Shown: piece by piece, positions 36,665 through 45,879 of the stretch
Numbering within the stretch: the first letter of the stretch is position 1
Layout of the letters: each line of letters starts with the position of its first letter
Made by a program: the position numbers and the translations under genes
Origin: Pandoraea sputorum
GTDB taxonomy: Bacteria; Pseudomonadota; Gammaproteobacteria; Burkholderiales; Burkholderiaceae
NCBI RefSeq assembly: GCF_000814845.2
Contig: NZ_CP010431.2
Coordinates: forward strand, 2,914,001 to 2,978,000
Length of the DNA stretch: 64,000 bases
Direction of reading: 5' to 3'
Notes under the pieces: generated by a model
The model's database searches: none
What the model saw: only the letters and a program-made list of their open reading frames with translations
What the model was told of the DNA's origin: nothing

Positions 36665-37198
36665 TCAGTCGCGCACGAGGTCTTGCAGCCGGAAACCGGC
36701 GATACGGAAAATCTGGCGCAGGCACTCTTCGATTTCGTCCGCGCGGCTGTTCTCCAGACGCGTCGCGAAGTTCTCGATGATGCTGCTGCGGGTATGGCCA
36801 CGCACGGCCAGAATGTACGGGAAGCCGAATTTGACCTTGTAAGCGTCGTTCAGCTCTGTCAGGCGCGCAAACTCTTCTGCACTGCACTGGCCCAGTCCGG
36901 CGCCTGCCTGCTCACGCGTCGATTCGGCCGTCAGTTCGCCACGCACGGCCGCTTTGCCAGCCAGCTCCGGGTGGGCACGGATGAGGTCGAGTTGCGGCGT
37001 CTCGCCAGCATCGATCACAGCCTGGCACATGGCGTCATGCAGTGCATTGACGGTTGCGAACGGGCGATCTTCCCACGCAGCTTCGGCCACCCACGGGGAA
37101 TGCTCAAAAATGCCGTCGAGCGCGGCAATGAACTCGGCACGCGGTAGCGCCGACAGCTCGGCAACGGTACGTTGGGTCATAGGCAACGGGGCGTTCAT
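36665..37198 (-). CDS. uraD: OHCU decarboxylase
   Basis: A 177-residue protein of the 2-oxo-4-hydroxy-4-carboxy-5-ureidoimidazoline decarboxylase family. The catalytic His76 is in IRAHPELAGK, and the FGFPYILAVRGHTRSSIIENF stretch in two parts (FGFPYILAVRG, then SSIIENF, about 128-149) forms the rest of the site. It converts OHCU to S-allantoin, completing the job of PuuD and UraH. AGGAGAGCAG precedes the chosen ATG; the open frame continues to 37306 without family likeness. Second gene of the operon. Confidence 0.94.
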   Translation of the reverse strand: MNAPLPMTQRTVAELSALPRAEFIAALDGIFEHSPWVAEAAWEDRPFATVNALHDAMCQAVIDAGETPQLDLIRAHPELAGKAAVRGELTAESTREQAGAGLGQCSAEEFARLTELNDAYKVKFGFPYILAVRGHTRSSIIENFATRLENSRADEIEECLRQIFRIAGFRLQDLVRD

Positions 37199-37348
37199 TA
37201 ACTGCTCTCCTGGAGAACAAAGGTGGCGCCCCGCCGCACTCCTCGCGCAGCCCGATGACGCCTGTCGGATTCGAATTCGATGTCGGCGGCACGTCCCACG
37301 GGACATGACCGCCCTATCAATTACCTGGTCTGCGATTCAATCGCCCGC

Positions 37349-38293
37349 TCACGCCGCCACGAACGGATGGCGCTCTTGCCAGTGGCGCGCCACGTCGATA
37401 CGACGGCACACCCACACGCGATCGTGTTTTTCGATGTGATCGAGGAACCGCTGCAACGCCGCGAAACGGCCCGGACGGCCCAGCAACCGGCAGTGCATAC
37501 CGATCGACAGCATCTTCGGCGCTTCGTCACCCTCTGCGTACAAGACGTCGAACGCGTCGCGCAGGTAATGGAAGAAGTGGTCCGCCGTGTTGAAGCCCTG
37601 CGGCGCGGCAAAGCGCATGTCGTTGGTATCGAGCGTGTACGGCACCACAAGGTGCGGCTTGACGTCGCCACTGCTGGTCTGCACCTGCGTCCAGAACGGC
37701 AGGTCGTCGCCATAGTTGTCGGAGTCGTACACGAAACCGCCCTGCTCCACGACGAGACGACGCGTATTCGGACTGTCGCGGCCGGTGTACCAACCCAACG
37801 GCGCGCTACCCGTCATTTCCTTGAAGATGTCGATGGCGATGCGCATGTGCTCACGCTCGGTCGCCTCGTCCATGTTCTGATAGTGAATCCAGCGCCAGCC
37901 GTGACACGCAATCTCGTGCCCAAGCGCCTGGAATGCCGCCGTCACCTCAGGGTGACGCTGCATGGCCATTGCCACGCCAAACACGGTCAGCGGCAAGCCT
38001 CGACGCTCGAACTCGCGCAAGATGCGCCACACGCCCGCGCGCGAACCGTATTCATAGATGGATTCCATGCTCATGTGACGGGCCTCGTAGGCGGCCGCGC
38101 CAATGATCTCGGACAGGAACTGCTCGGACGCCTTGTCACCGTGCAATACACAGTTCTCGCCGCCCTCTTCGTAATTCAGCACGAACTGGACGGCAATGCG
38201 CGCACGTCCCGGCCAGTCGGCAAACGGTACATGTCGGCCGTAGCCGATAAGGTCGCGGGGATAATCCTTGGAATTCGCGTTGCTGCTGGCCAT
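37349..38293 (-). CDS. puuE: Allantoinase PuuE (polysaccharide-deacetylase fold)
   Basis: A 314-residue protein of the PuuE type, a metal-independent allantoinase built on the polysaccharide deacetylase barrel and unrelated to the amidohydrolase allantoinases. Signatures: YPRDLIGYGRHVPFADWPG (residues about 11-29), FVLNYEEGGENCVLHGD, HEIACHGWRWIHYQ (about 125-138) and GWYTGRDSPNTRRL. It opens the allantoin ring to allantoate. First gene of puuE-uraD-alc-allA. AGAAGGA stands about 12 bases before the ATG. Confidence 0.95.
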   Translation of the reverse strand: MASSNANSKDYPRDLIGYGRHVPFADWPGRARIAVQFVLNYEEGGENCVLHGDKASEQFLSEIIGAAAYEARHMSMESIYEYGSRAGVWRILREFERRGLPLTVFGVAMAMQRHPEVTAAFQALGHEIACHGWRWIHYQNMDEATEREHMRIAIDIFKEMTGSAPLGWYTGRDSPNTRRLVVEQGGFVYDSDNYGDDLPFWTQVQTSSGDVKPHLVVPYTLDTNDMRFAAPQGFNTADHFFHYLRDAFDVLYAEGDEAPKMLSIGMHCRLLGRPGRFAALQRFLDHIEKHDRVWVCRRIDVARHWQERHPFVAA

Positions 38294-38366
38294 GATGTCT
38301 TGGCATCCTTCTGATGGCGGAACGATCGAAGAAGTTTAGCCAAATACATCCGCACGAAACATAGCC

Positions 38367-38382
38367 ATATTCAGATATTCAG
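38367..38382. promoter_or_regulatory. Tandem ATATTCAG repeat in the puuE control region
   Basis: Two head-to-tail copies of an 8-base element about 75-90 bases upstream of puuE, flanked by AAACATA on both sides. A possible regulator site; no family can be assigned. Confidence 0.35.
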
Positions 38383-38556
38383 GCTGCGCTTAAACATATA
38401 GTCGCCCCCGCAACGGCACCGTCAACGCGCCGAACCGCCCTACCAAAAGCACGCGCGGCACGCATTTTCCTGCTACCGCCCCACATGGCAATTCCATTCA
38501 AACACCCACCAAATCACTCTCAACGTCAGCAAAATCACGTCATTCTTACGGACAAC

Positions 38557-38596
38557 AAAAAAGCACGCCGGGTGACGAAGTCCTCCCGGCGTGCTT
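38557..38596 (-). terminator. Rho-independent terminator of tadA-ldcA
   Basis: Perfect 12-bp stem AAGCACGCCGGG / CCCGGCGTGCTT with a 12-base loop; on the minus strand it leads into TTTTTT. It lies 54 bases after ldcA. Confidence 0.9.
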
Positions 38597-38650
38597 CTGT
38601 TTCTCGCGATTGCGCCATTTCCGCATGCCCACGCACACGGCATTCGTGCT

Positions 38651-40140
<1,490 letters not shown>

Positions 40141-40144
40141 TTAC

Positions 40145-40180
40145 GAAGTTGCAGAAGTTGCAGAAGTTGCGGAAGTCGGA
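40145..40180. repeat. Tandem 9-bp repeat just upstream of tadA
   Basis: Four units: GAAGTTGCA, GAAGTTGCA, GAAGTTGCG, GAAGTCGGA. The first unit begins 10 bases before the tadA start, so copy number changes would alter its leader. Confidence 0.8.
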
Positions 40181-40329
40181 CGCGCTCGCTGCGCATCGCC
40201 GATCTCGGAATCATCCCGGCGTCCGCGAAGCCCGGCGCAATCGACCTCAAGGGACAGTGCACCATTCTCGCACAGCGCCCGCTCAGGCAATTCACCGGAC
40301 GCGCTTTATAGGTGGTCAGCGCATCGACG

Positions 40330-41001
40330 TCAGAACGACGCACGCGACAGGAAGCTGAGATCTTCGCGGGCGAGCGCCTTGATCTCGTTGCGCGTGGTGA
40401 GGATGTGCGCTTCGAGCATCGATACGACGGCCGCCACATCACGTCGACGACAGGCCGCAAGAATCTCGTAATGATCGTGCTGCGGCTTTTCCTTGCCAGT
40501 CGCCTGCGACATTGCCAAATGCGAATACCGGTCAGTGTTCAGGCAATACTCTTCGATGAGGATCCGCAAACGGCGATTGTTTGCCGGTGCCGAGAGCGCC
40601 AGATGGAAACGGCGGTTGTATTCCGCCCATTCGGAGACGACCTCGGATGCCGAATACTCGGCCAGGATCTGCTCCATCAACTGGAAATCGCGCTCCGCCA
40701 TATTTGGCACCGCCAGCTTGGCGGCATGGCATTCGAGCGCCACGCGAATATCGAGCATCTCCATAAGCTGTTCGAGATTCATGCTCGCAACCGTCGCGCC
40801 ACGGTTCAGATGGTGCGTGACCAATCCCTCCGCTTCGAGCTGCCGCAGCGCTTCGCGCACAGGCACCCGGCTTGAACGAAAACGCTCGGCGAGCGCTTCT
40901 TGACGCAGTTGAAATCCACCCGGGAGCACGCCACTCAAGATCTCGTCTCGAAGCGTGTCGCGGATGGCCTGATGAAGGGCTTGGGGTCCGGGGGTTCGCA
41001 T
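40330..41001 (-). CDS. GntR/FCD-family regulator
   Basis: A 223-residue regulator: winged HTH at about 10-75 (ALHQAIRDTLRDEILSGVL and VREALRQLEAEGLV) and an all-helical FCD effector domain at about 80-215. FCD proteins usually repress catabolic or transport genes and respond to small carboxylates; several need a metal held by Asp/His residues. It is divergent from the ABC importer operon, and three GGATCC-centred palindromes lie between them. It therefore most likely represses that operon and itself. Confidence 0.88.
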   Translation of the reverse strand: MRTPGPQALHQAIRDTLRDEILSGVLPGGFQLRQEALAERFRSSRVPVREALRQLEAEGLVTHHLNRGATVASMNLEQLMEMLDIRVALECHAAKLAVPNMAERDFQLMEQILAEYSASEVVSEWAEYNRRFHLALSAPANNRRLRILIEEYCLNTDRYSHLAMSQATGKEKPQHDHYEILAACRRRDVAAVVSMLEAHILTTRNEIKALAREDLSFLSRASF

Positions 41002-41040
41002 ATGGCGCGATTAGAGCATATTTTTTACCCATATTGCGAT

Positions 41041-41092
41041 TCTGGATCCAATCGTCTAGCATTGGATCCAATATATTATTTTGGATCCAAAA
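41041..41092. promoter_or_regulatory. Three GGATCC-centred operators between GntR and the importer
   Basis: Palindromes centred on GGATCC at 41044-41049, 41064-41069 and 41083-41088. The middle one is a perfect ATTGGATCCAAT, the third a perfect TTTTGGATCCAAAA, and the first an imperfect TCTGGATCCAAT. Centres are 20 and 19 bases apart, about two helical turns, so three dimers would sit on one face of the DNA. Confidence 0.8.
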
Positions 41093-41264
41093 TAACCCTG
41101 TTCCGACAGGTGCAAAAGGGTTCCACCAGGGGAGACAGTTCGAATGACGATGCAGGTCGTCATGCGGCGCTCCCCTGAGCGTCGCCGCCGACATGTGGAC
41201 GCACGGTCATCGGCCAAACGCGCTTTTTTCTGCAGGCTCAACTGACTTTTTTCGGGGGAAATTC

Positions 41265-42374
41265 ATGTCATTGAAACTTCGTAAGTTGATCGTCCCGGCC
41301 GCACTGGCGCTTGCCTTTGCTTCGCATGTCCACGCAGCAGACGATACGGTCCGCATGGGGGCGGTCCTCTCGCTGACCGGCGCGAACGCCACGGTGGGCG
41401 AAGATGTGCGCCGCGCCGTCGCACTTGCGGTGGAAAAGGTCAACGCTCAAGGCGGCGTGATGGGTAAGAAGTTCGACGTCGTCGTCGAAGACTCCGGGGG
41501 CAATCCGACCACCGCCCTGAATGCCGCGCGCAAGCTCGCCACCGTCGACAAAGTGCCGGTGGTCATCGGCGAATATTCGTCCGGCATTACGCTGCCGATG
41601 GCGCAATATCTGGTGAAAGAAGGTGTGACGCACATCAACATCGCCAGCACGAGCGTGAAAGTGAAGGATCTGGGCACGACGTCGTTCAACCTGATCGGTC
41701 TGGAGAATCTCGGCAACAAATTCTCCGCGAAGGACGCGTGGGATCTCGGTTATCGCAATATCGCCCTGATCGCCCCCAACAACGCCTATGGTCAAGGCGT
41801 GGCGCACGGCTTCCGTGAGGAATTCGAAAAGCTCGGCGGCAAGGTCGCCACGGAACTGCTTTACACCGCTGGCCAATCCACGTATCGCCGTGAACTTCAA
41901 CAAGCGTCGCGCAGCAATCCGGACGCCTTCATCTACACAGCCTACGGGCAGGAATCTGCCGTCCTCAATCGCGAAGCGTTCGAACTCGGCTTGCGTCAAA
42001 AGCCCTGGTACGCGATTTTGCTGTCGATGAGCCTCTCGGATACCCCCGCGAACATCGCCAACGGCCAACTCGGTATGGAAGTCGGCTCAGTACAGGGCGC
42101 CGTAGGCAAGCAATACATCGACGCATTCCAGGCGAAGTACGGTCAGGCACCGAAGACGTCGTACACGGGTTACGCCTATGACGCCGTCATGCTCACCGCC
42201 GCCGCCATCAACAATGCAAAGTCGACTCAGCCTGCCGCCGTGCAGGCCGCATTGAAGAACGTTGGCAACAACTTTGCCGGGGTCACTGGCCCGATTTCGT
42301 TCGACGCGGATCGCCAACGTATCGACCCGCCGTACGCAAAGCTGAAGTACGACGGCAAGGTGGTGCCGCGCTAA
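41265..42374 (+). CDS. Branched-chain-amino-acid-type ABC substrate-binding protein
   Basis: A 369-residue periplasmic protein. A 24-residue Sec signal peptide ends at HVHA-A, followed by the type I periplasmic-binding fold opening VRMGAVLSLTGANATVGEDV, characteristic of the LivJ/HAAT family. Family members bind amino acids, amides, urea or aromatic acids; the ligand here is unknown. GGGGGAA precedes the ATG; the open frame to 41193 is rejected because it would hide the signal peptide. First gene of the five-gene importer controlled by the divergent GntR gene. Confidence 0.9.
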   Translation: MSLKLRKLIVPAALALAFASHVHAADDTVRMGAVLSLTGANATVGEDVRRAVALAVEKVNAQGGVMGKKFDVVVEDSGGNPTTALNAARKLATVDKVPVVIGEYSSGITLPMAQYLVKEGVTHINIASTSVKVKDLGTTSFNLIGLENLGNKFSAKDAWDLGYRNIALIAPNNAYGQGVAHGFREEFEKLGGKVATELLYTAGQSTYRRELQQASRSNPDAFIYTAYGQESAVLNREAFELGLRQKPWYAILLSMSLSDTPANIANGQLGMEVGSVQGAVGKQYIDAFQAKYGQAPKTSYTGYAYDAVMLTAAAINNAKSTQPAAVQAALKNVGNNFAGVTGPISFDADRQRIDPPYAKLKYDGKVVPR

Positions 42375-42478
42375 TCCGCCCCGCCTCTCGTTGGCTTAGT
42401 TAGCCACGTCGGTCTGAACGTGATGCACATCGGCAACGCCATGACCGGCGTTGCCGATGCCGTATCCGGTGGCGTCGA

Positions 42479-43414
42479 ATGATCGCCGCCCGTACCAACG
42501 CTTCACTGCGAATTCAATTCATGCTCCAACTTCTTGTCGATACGCTCTTACGCGCGTCCGATCTGGCCCTGATCGCCCTCGGGCTGTCCATGGTCTACGG
42601 ACTCGTCAAGTTTCCGAATATTGCCCACGTGCAGTACGCAATGGCGGGCGCCTACATCACCTACGCGATGGCGACTTTCGGTCTGCCGCTCGGGGCATCG
42701 CTCATTCTTGCGGCGCTCGTGACCGGCACGCTCACCCTGGTCATGCACCGGCTCGTCTTTCGCAAACTATTGCGCGGCGGACCGGCCATCGCCATGATCG
42801 GCTCGCTCGCCGTGTCGATGCTCGTGATCGCCTTCTGTCAGGGCATCGCAGGCTCGTTCCCCAAAATGTTCAATCTGCCGCTCACACCCCCGATGCTCAT
42901 CGGCGACGCCCGCATCACCCATTTGCAGCTCTACTCAGTGTCGACCACGGTCGCGTTGCTCGCCGTCTTCGCGCTGATCCTCTTTTACACACGCGCCGGA
43001 CGCGCCATGCGCGCGCTCGCTACGAACCCGTCGCTCGCCGCCGCGTCGGGCCTGAACGCCGAATGGATCACGCGAGGCGTCACCTTCGCCTCGGGCGCAG
43101 TCGCCGGGCTAGGCGGTGGGCTTCTGGCACTGTCAGCCGGTGCGCACGTGCAACTCGGCAACGACATGCTGCTTCCCGTGTTCGCCGCCGCGATTCTCGG
43201 CGGCCTGGGTAATCCCCTCGGCGCAGTGGCTGGAGCGGTGCTCATCGCGCTGACGGAAACACTGGTGACGAACCTGAATTTCGGCCCGATGCTGGGCAAG
43301 ACCGTCGCCTTCCTGCCGGTGGGTTACATCAATGCCGGGGCGTTTCTCATCTTGTTGCTGGCATTGCTCTTCAAGCCCTACGGGCTGTTCGATCGCGAGG
43401 TGCGCCGTGTTTGA
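42479..43414 (+). CDS. LivH-type ABC permease
   Basis: A 311-residue permease with about eight membrane helices and the LivH hallmarks IALGLSMVYGLVKFPNIAHVQYAMAG split around 34-60 and the cytoplasmic loop YTRAGRAMRALATNPSLAAASGLN (about 166-189). It forms half of the channel. An ATG at 42521 (MLQLLVD) is an alternative start that brings it closer to relatives. It overlaps livM-type gene by 8 bases. Confidence 0.88.
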   Translation: MIAARTNASLRIQFMLQLLVDTLLRASDLALIALGLSMVYGLVKFPNIAHVQYAMAGAYITYAMATFGLPLGASLILAALVTGTLTLVMHRLVFRKLLRGGPAIAMIGSLAVSMLVIAFCQGIAGSFPKMFNLPLTPPMLIGDARITHLQLYSVSTTVALLAVFALILFYTRAGRAMRALATNPSLAAASGLNAEWITRGVTFASGAVAGLGGGLLALSAGAHVQLGNDMLLPVFAAAILGGLGNPLGAVAGAVLIALTETLVTNLNFGPMLGKTVAFLPVGYINAGAFLILLLALLFKPYGLFDREVRRV

Positions 43415-44294
43415 GTTCATTGTTGCCACACTCACAGTGGCCGGTATTTACGGGATCATGGCGCTCGGCCTGAACCTTCAGGCAGGCTACGCCGGGCTGC
43501 TCAACTTCGGTCACATTGCGTTCGCCGGTCTCGGGGCCTACGCCACCGCCATCACGATGCAAGCAGGCGGATCGCCGCTCCTCGGCATGGCAATCGGCGT
43601 CGTTGCTGCTGTCGCGCTCGGCGCGGGCATCGCACGTCTTGGACGTCAGCTCGGTGCCGACTATTGGGGCATCGCAACTCTCGCGATTGCGGAAATCCTG
43701 CGCACCATTGCCACCAACGAAGGTTGGCTCACGGGGGGCGCGAATGGCATCAGCCCGATTCCGATGCTCTTCGATTCGCTGCCGCGCCCCTACGACACGC
43801 TGGCGTTTCTGGCCCTTGTGCTCGCCGTGCTAGCGGCCTTCACATGGCTCACCAAGCGCCTCGCTGACGGTCGTTTCGGTCGCGCCCTGCGCGTGATGCG
43901 CGAAGAGCCGAAGCTCGCCGCATGCTTTGGCTACAACCTGCGCTCGCTCAAATCGCGCGCCGTCATGACCAGCGCCGCCGTCACCGCAGTCGCCGGTTCG
44001 CTGTACGCGCACTTCATGAGCTTCACCGGCCCCGACTACCTCCTCTCGTCGGAGACGTTCGCGTTGTGGACGATCCTGATGATCGGTGGCATCGGCAACG
44101 TCTGGGGCGTACTCGCAGGCACGGCAATCGTACAAGGGGCGTACACGCTGGTCCCGTTTGCCAAGGACTACCTGCATTTCAGCTCAGACAGCGCCGGTGC
44201 GCTTCGACTGGGCGTCATCGGTCTGATCCTGCTGGCCTGCCTGATGTGGCGCAGCGAAGGCCTCGTACCGGAAAAACTGAGGAAAATGGCATGA
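43407..44294 (+). CDS. LivM-type ABC permease
   Basis: A 295-residue permease starting at GTG, with GAGG six bases upstream. Helices begin immediately (VATLTVAGIYGIMALGLNLQAGY). The LivM signature FGRALRVMREEPKLAACFGYNLRSLK in two parts (about 174-199) is the coupling loop to the ATPase. It overlaps the LivH-type gene by 8 bases and the first ATPase gene by 4 (ATGA), so all are translationally coupled. Confidence 0.88.
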   Translation: MFEFIVATLTVAGIYGIMALGLNLQAGYAGLLNFGHIAFAGLGAYATAITMQAGGSPLLGMAIGVVAAVALGAGIARLGRQLGADYWGIATLAIAEILRTIATNEGWLTGGANGISPIPMLFDSLPRPYDTLAFLALVLAVLAAFTWLTKRLADGRFGRALRVMREEPKLAACFGYNLRSLKSRAVMTSAAVTAVAGSLYAHFMSFTGPDYLLSSETFALWTILMIGGIGNVWGVLAGTAIVQGAYTLVPFAKDYLHFSSDSAGALRLGVIGLILLACLMWRSEGLVPEKLRKMA

Positions 44295-45106
44295 CGCATC
44301 CCGTGAAACCTCTACTGGAAGTGCAAGCCGTCGCCAAAGCATTCGGCGGCAACAAGGTCCTTCAGGATGTGACGTTCGACGTCATGCCCGGCGAAATCGT
44401 TGGACTGCTGGGCCCGAACGGCTCAGGAAAGAGCACGCTGCTCAACACGATTACCGGCTTCGAAAGCCTCGATGCCGGGCGCATTTCGCTCGACGCGCAT
44501 CGCATCGATACGCTTCGGGCGGACCGCATCGTGGCACAAGGCGTCGCGCGAACGTTCCAGTTGCCGTCCATGCCCGCACGCATGTCGGTGATGGAAGTCG
44601 CCATGGCCGCCGCCACGGCGCACCACGGCGTGTTCTCGACACTGCTGGGCGCGCGCGCTGCGCGAGAAGCGGAAGCCGCCGCGCGCGTCAGAGCAACGGC
44701 CCTGCTCGACGAACTGTTGCTCACCCATGTCCGTGACTTACCGTCCAGCGCGCTGTCAGGTGGTCAAAAGAAGCTATTGGGTATCGTCTGCGCCCTGATG
44801 GGCGGGCCACGCATGCTGATGCTCGACGAACCGACGGCCGGCGTGCATCCGAATCTGAGACGCGACATCGTGGCTGCACTCAAGCGTTTGAATGCCCAGG
44901 GCATGACGCTCGTGGTGGTCGAGCACGACATGCACTTCATCCGGGAGCTTTGCACCCGCTGCATCGTGCTTGATCGAGGGCACATCGTCGCCAGTTGCCA
45001 TCCCGAAGATCTGTCGTCCAACGAACGGGTGCTGCAGACCTATCTTGGGGGTGGCGCTCACACGGCAACGCCAGGCGCACGCATCAGAGAAACGGAGTCC
45101 GCATGA
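44291..45106 (+). CDS. LivG-type ABC ATPase
   Basis: A 271-residue ATPase: Walker A GPNGSGKST (about 40-48), signature LSGGQKKLLGI (about 156-166), Walker B LMLDEPTAGVHP (about 176-187), and the LivG-typical switch region VVVEHDMHFIREL. One of two ATPases of the importer. Start overlaps the previous stop as ATGA; its own stop overlaps the next start the same way. Confidence 0.9.
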   Translation: MTHPVKPLLEVQAVAKAFGGNKVLQDVTFDVMPGEIVGLLGPNGSGKSTLLNTITGFESLDAGRISLDAHRIDTLRADRIVAQGVARTFQLPSMPARMSVMEVAMAAATAHHGVFSTLLGARAAREAEAAARVRATALLDELLLTHVRDLPSSALSGGQKKLLGIVCALMGGPRMLMLDEPTAGVHPNLRRDIVAALKRLNAQGMTLVVVEHDMHFIRELCTRCIVLDRGHIVASCHPEDLSSNERVLQTYLGGGAHTATPGARIRETESA

Positions 45107-45822
45107 TTCAGATCGACAATGTCGTCGCGGGATATACCGCAGAAGTCGACATACTTAAAGGGATGACGCTGCATGCGGCGTCGAACGAAATCGTCACGCT
45201 GCTCGGCCCGAACGGTTGCGGCAAATCAACGCTCCTGAAGACCATTGCGGGCTTCGTGTTGCCGCGTGAGGGCCGCATCGTTCTGGAAAACGCAGACGTG
45301 TCGCAGCTTCCGGTGCATCGCAAGATCCGCCAGTGCGGCGTCGGCTTCGTGCCACAGACGGATAATGTTTTCGGTACGCTGACGATTCGCGAAAATCTTC
45401 AGGTCGGCGGACACTATCTGAGCGACAGCGAGCGCAGCCGACGCATCGATGAACTTTGCGAGCTCTACCCCGTGCTCGGCCGCAAGCGCAATGCGCCAGC
45501 GGCGTCGATGTCCGGCGGCGAACGCCAGATCCTGGCGCTTGCACGCGCGCTGATGCCCCGCCCGCGCCTGCTGCTGCTCGATGAGCCGTCTGCGGGCCTC
45601 TCACCCAAAGTGCTGCACGAAGTATTCGACGCCATCGTCCGTGTGCGGGACCAGGAGCAAGTCACCATTCTGATGGTCGAGCAAAACGCGATGGAGGCGC
45701 TCCGAATCTCGGATCGTGCCTACGTGCTGTCGATGGGAACAGTCGCGCTCACGGGCGCAGCGAACGCCCTGCTAGAAGATGAACAGGTACGCGAGCTGTA
45801 CCTGGGAGGACGCGCCGCCTGA
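45103..45822 (+). CDS. LivF-type ABC ATPase
   Basis: A 239-residue ATPase with Walker A GPNGCGKST (about 35-43), signature MSGGERQILALARAL, Walker B LLLDEPSAGLSP and the LivF-type VEQNAMEAL. Second ATPase and last gene of the importer. It ends in a region containing a long inverted repeat that may stop transcription from both directions. Confidence 0.9.
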   Translation: MIQIDNVVAGYTAEVDILKGMTLHAASNEIVTLLGPNGCGKSTLLKTIAGFVLPREGRIVLENADVSQLPVHRKIRQCGVGFVPQTDNVFGTLTIRENLQVGGHYLSDSERSRRIDELCELYPVLGRKRNAPAASMSGGERQILALARALMPRPRLLLLDEPSAGLSPKVLHEVFDAIVRVRDQEQVTILMVEQNAMEALRISDRAYVLSMGTVALTGAANALLEDEQVRELYLGGRAA

Positions 45823-45829
45823 CGCAGCG

Positions 45830-45867
45830 GGCATCGCGACGCGCAGCAGGACGCGCGTTGCGATGCC
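45830..45867. terminator. Large hairpin between converging importer and ParB-like genes
   Basis: 14-bp arms (45830-45843 and 45854-45867, beginning GGCATCGCGACGCG), with one G-T-type mismatch, loop of 10 bases. No T-run follows on either strand, so intrinsic termination is unproven; position between converging genes suggests a bidirectional stop. Confidence 0.5.
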
Positions 45868-45879
45868 GATCACCCGAAC

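Larger units (their letters stand above)
38294..38650. other. Intergenic region upstream of puuE
   Basis: A 357-base stretch between puuE and ldcA on the same strand. It is AT-richer than its surroundings at 38337-38400. It contains a tandem direct repeat of ATATTCAG (38367-38374 and 38375-38382), two AAACATA elements around it, and the ldcA terminator at 38557-38596. The AT-rich part is the probable promoter/operator of the allantoin operon. Confidence 0.45.
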
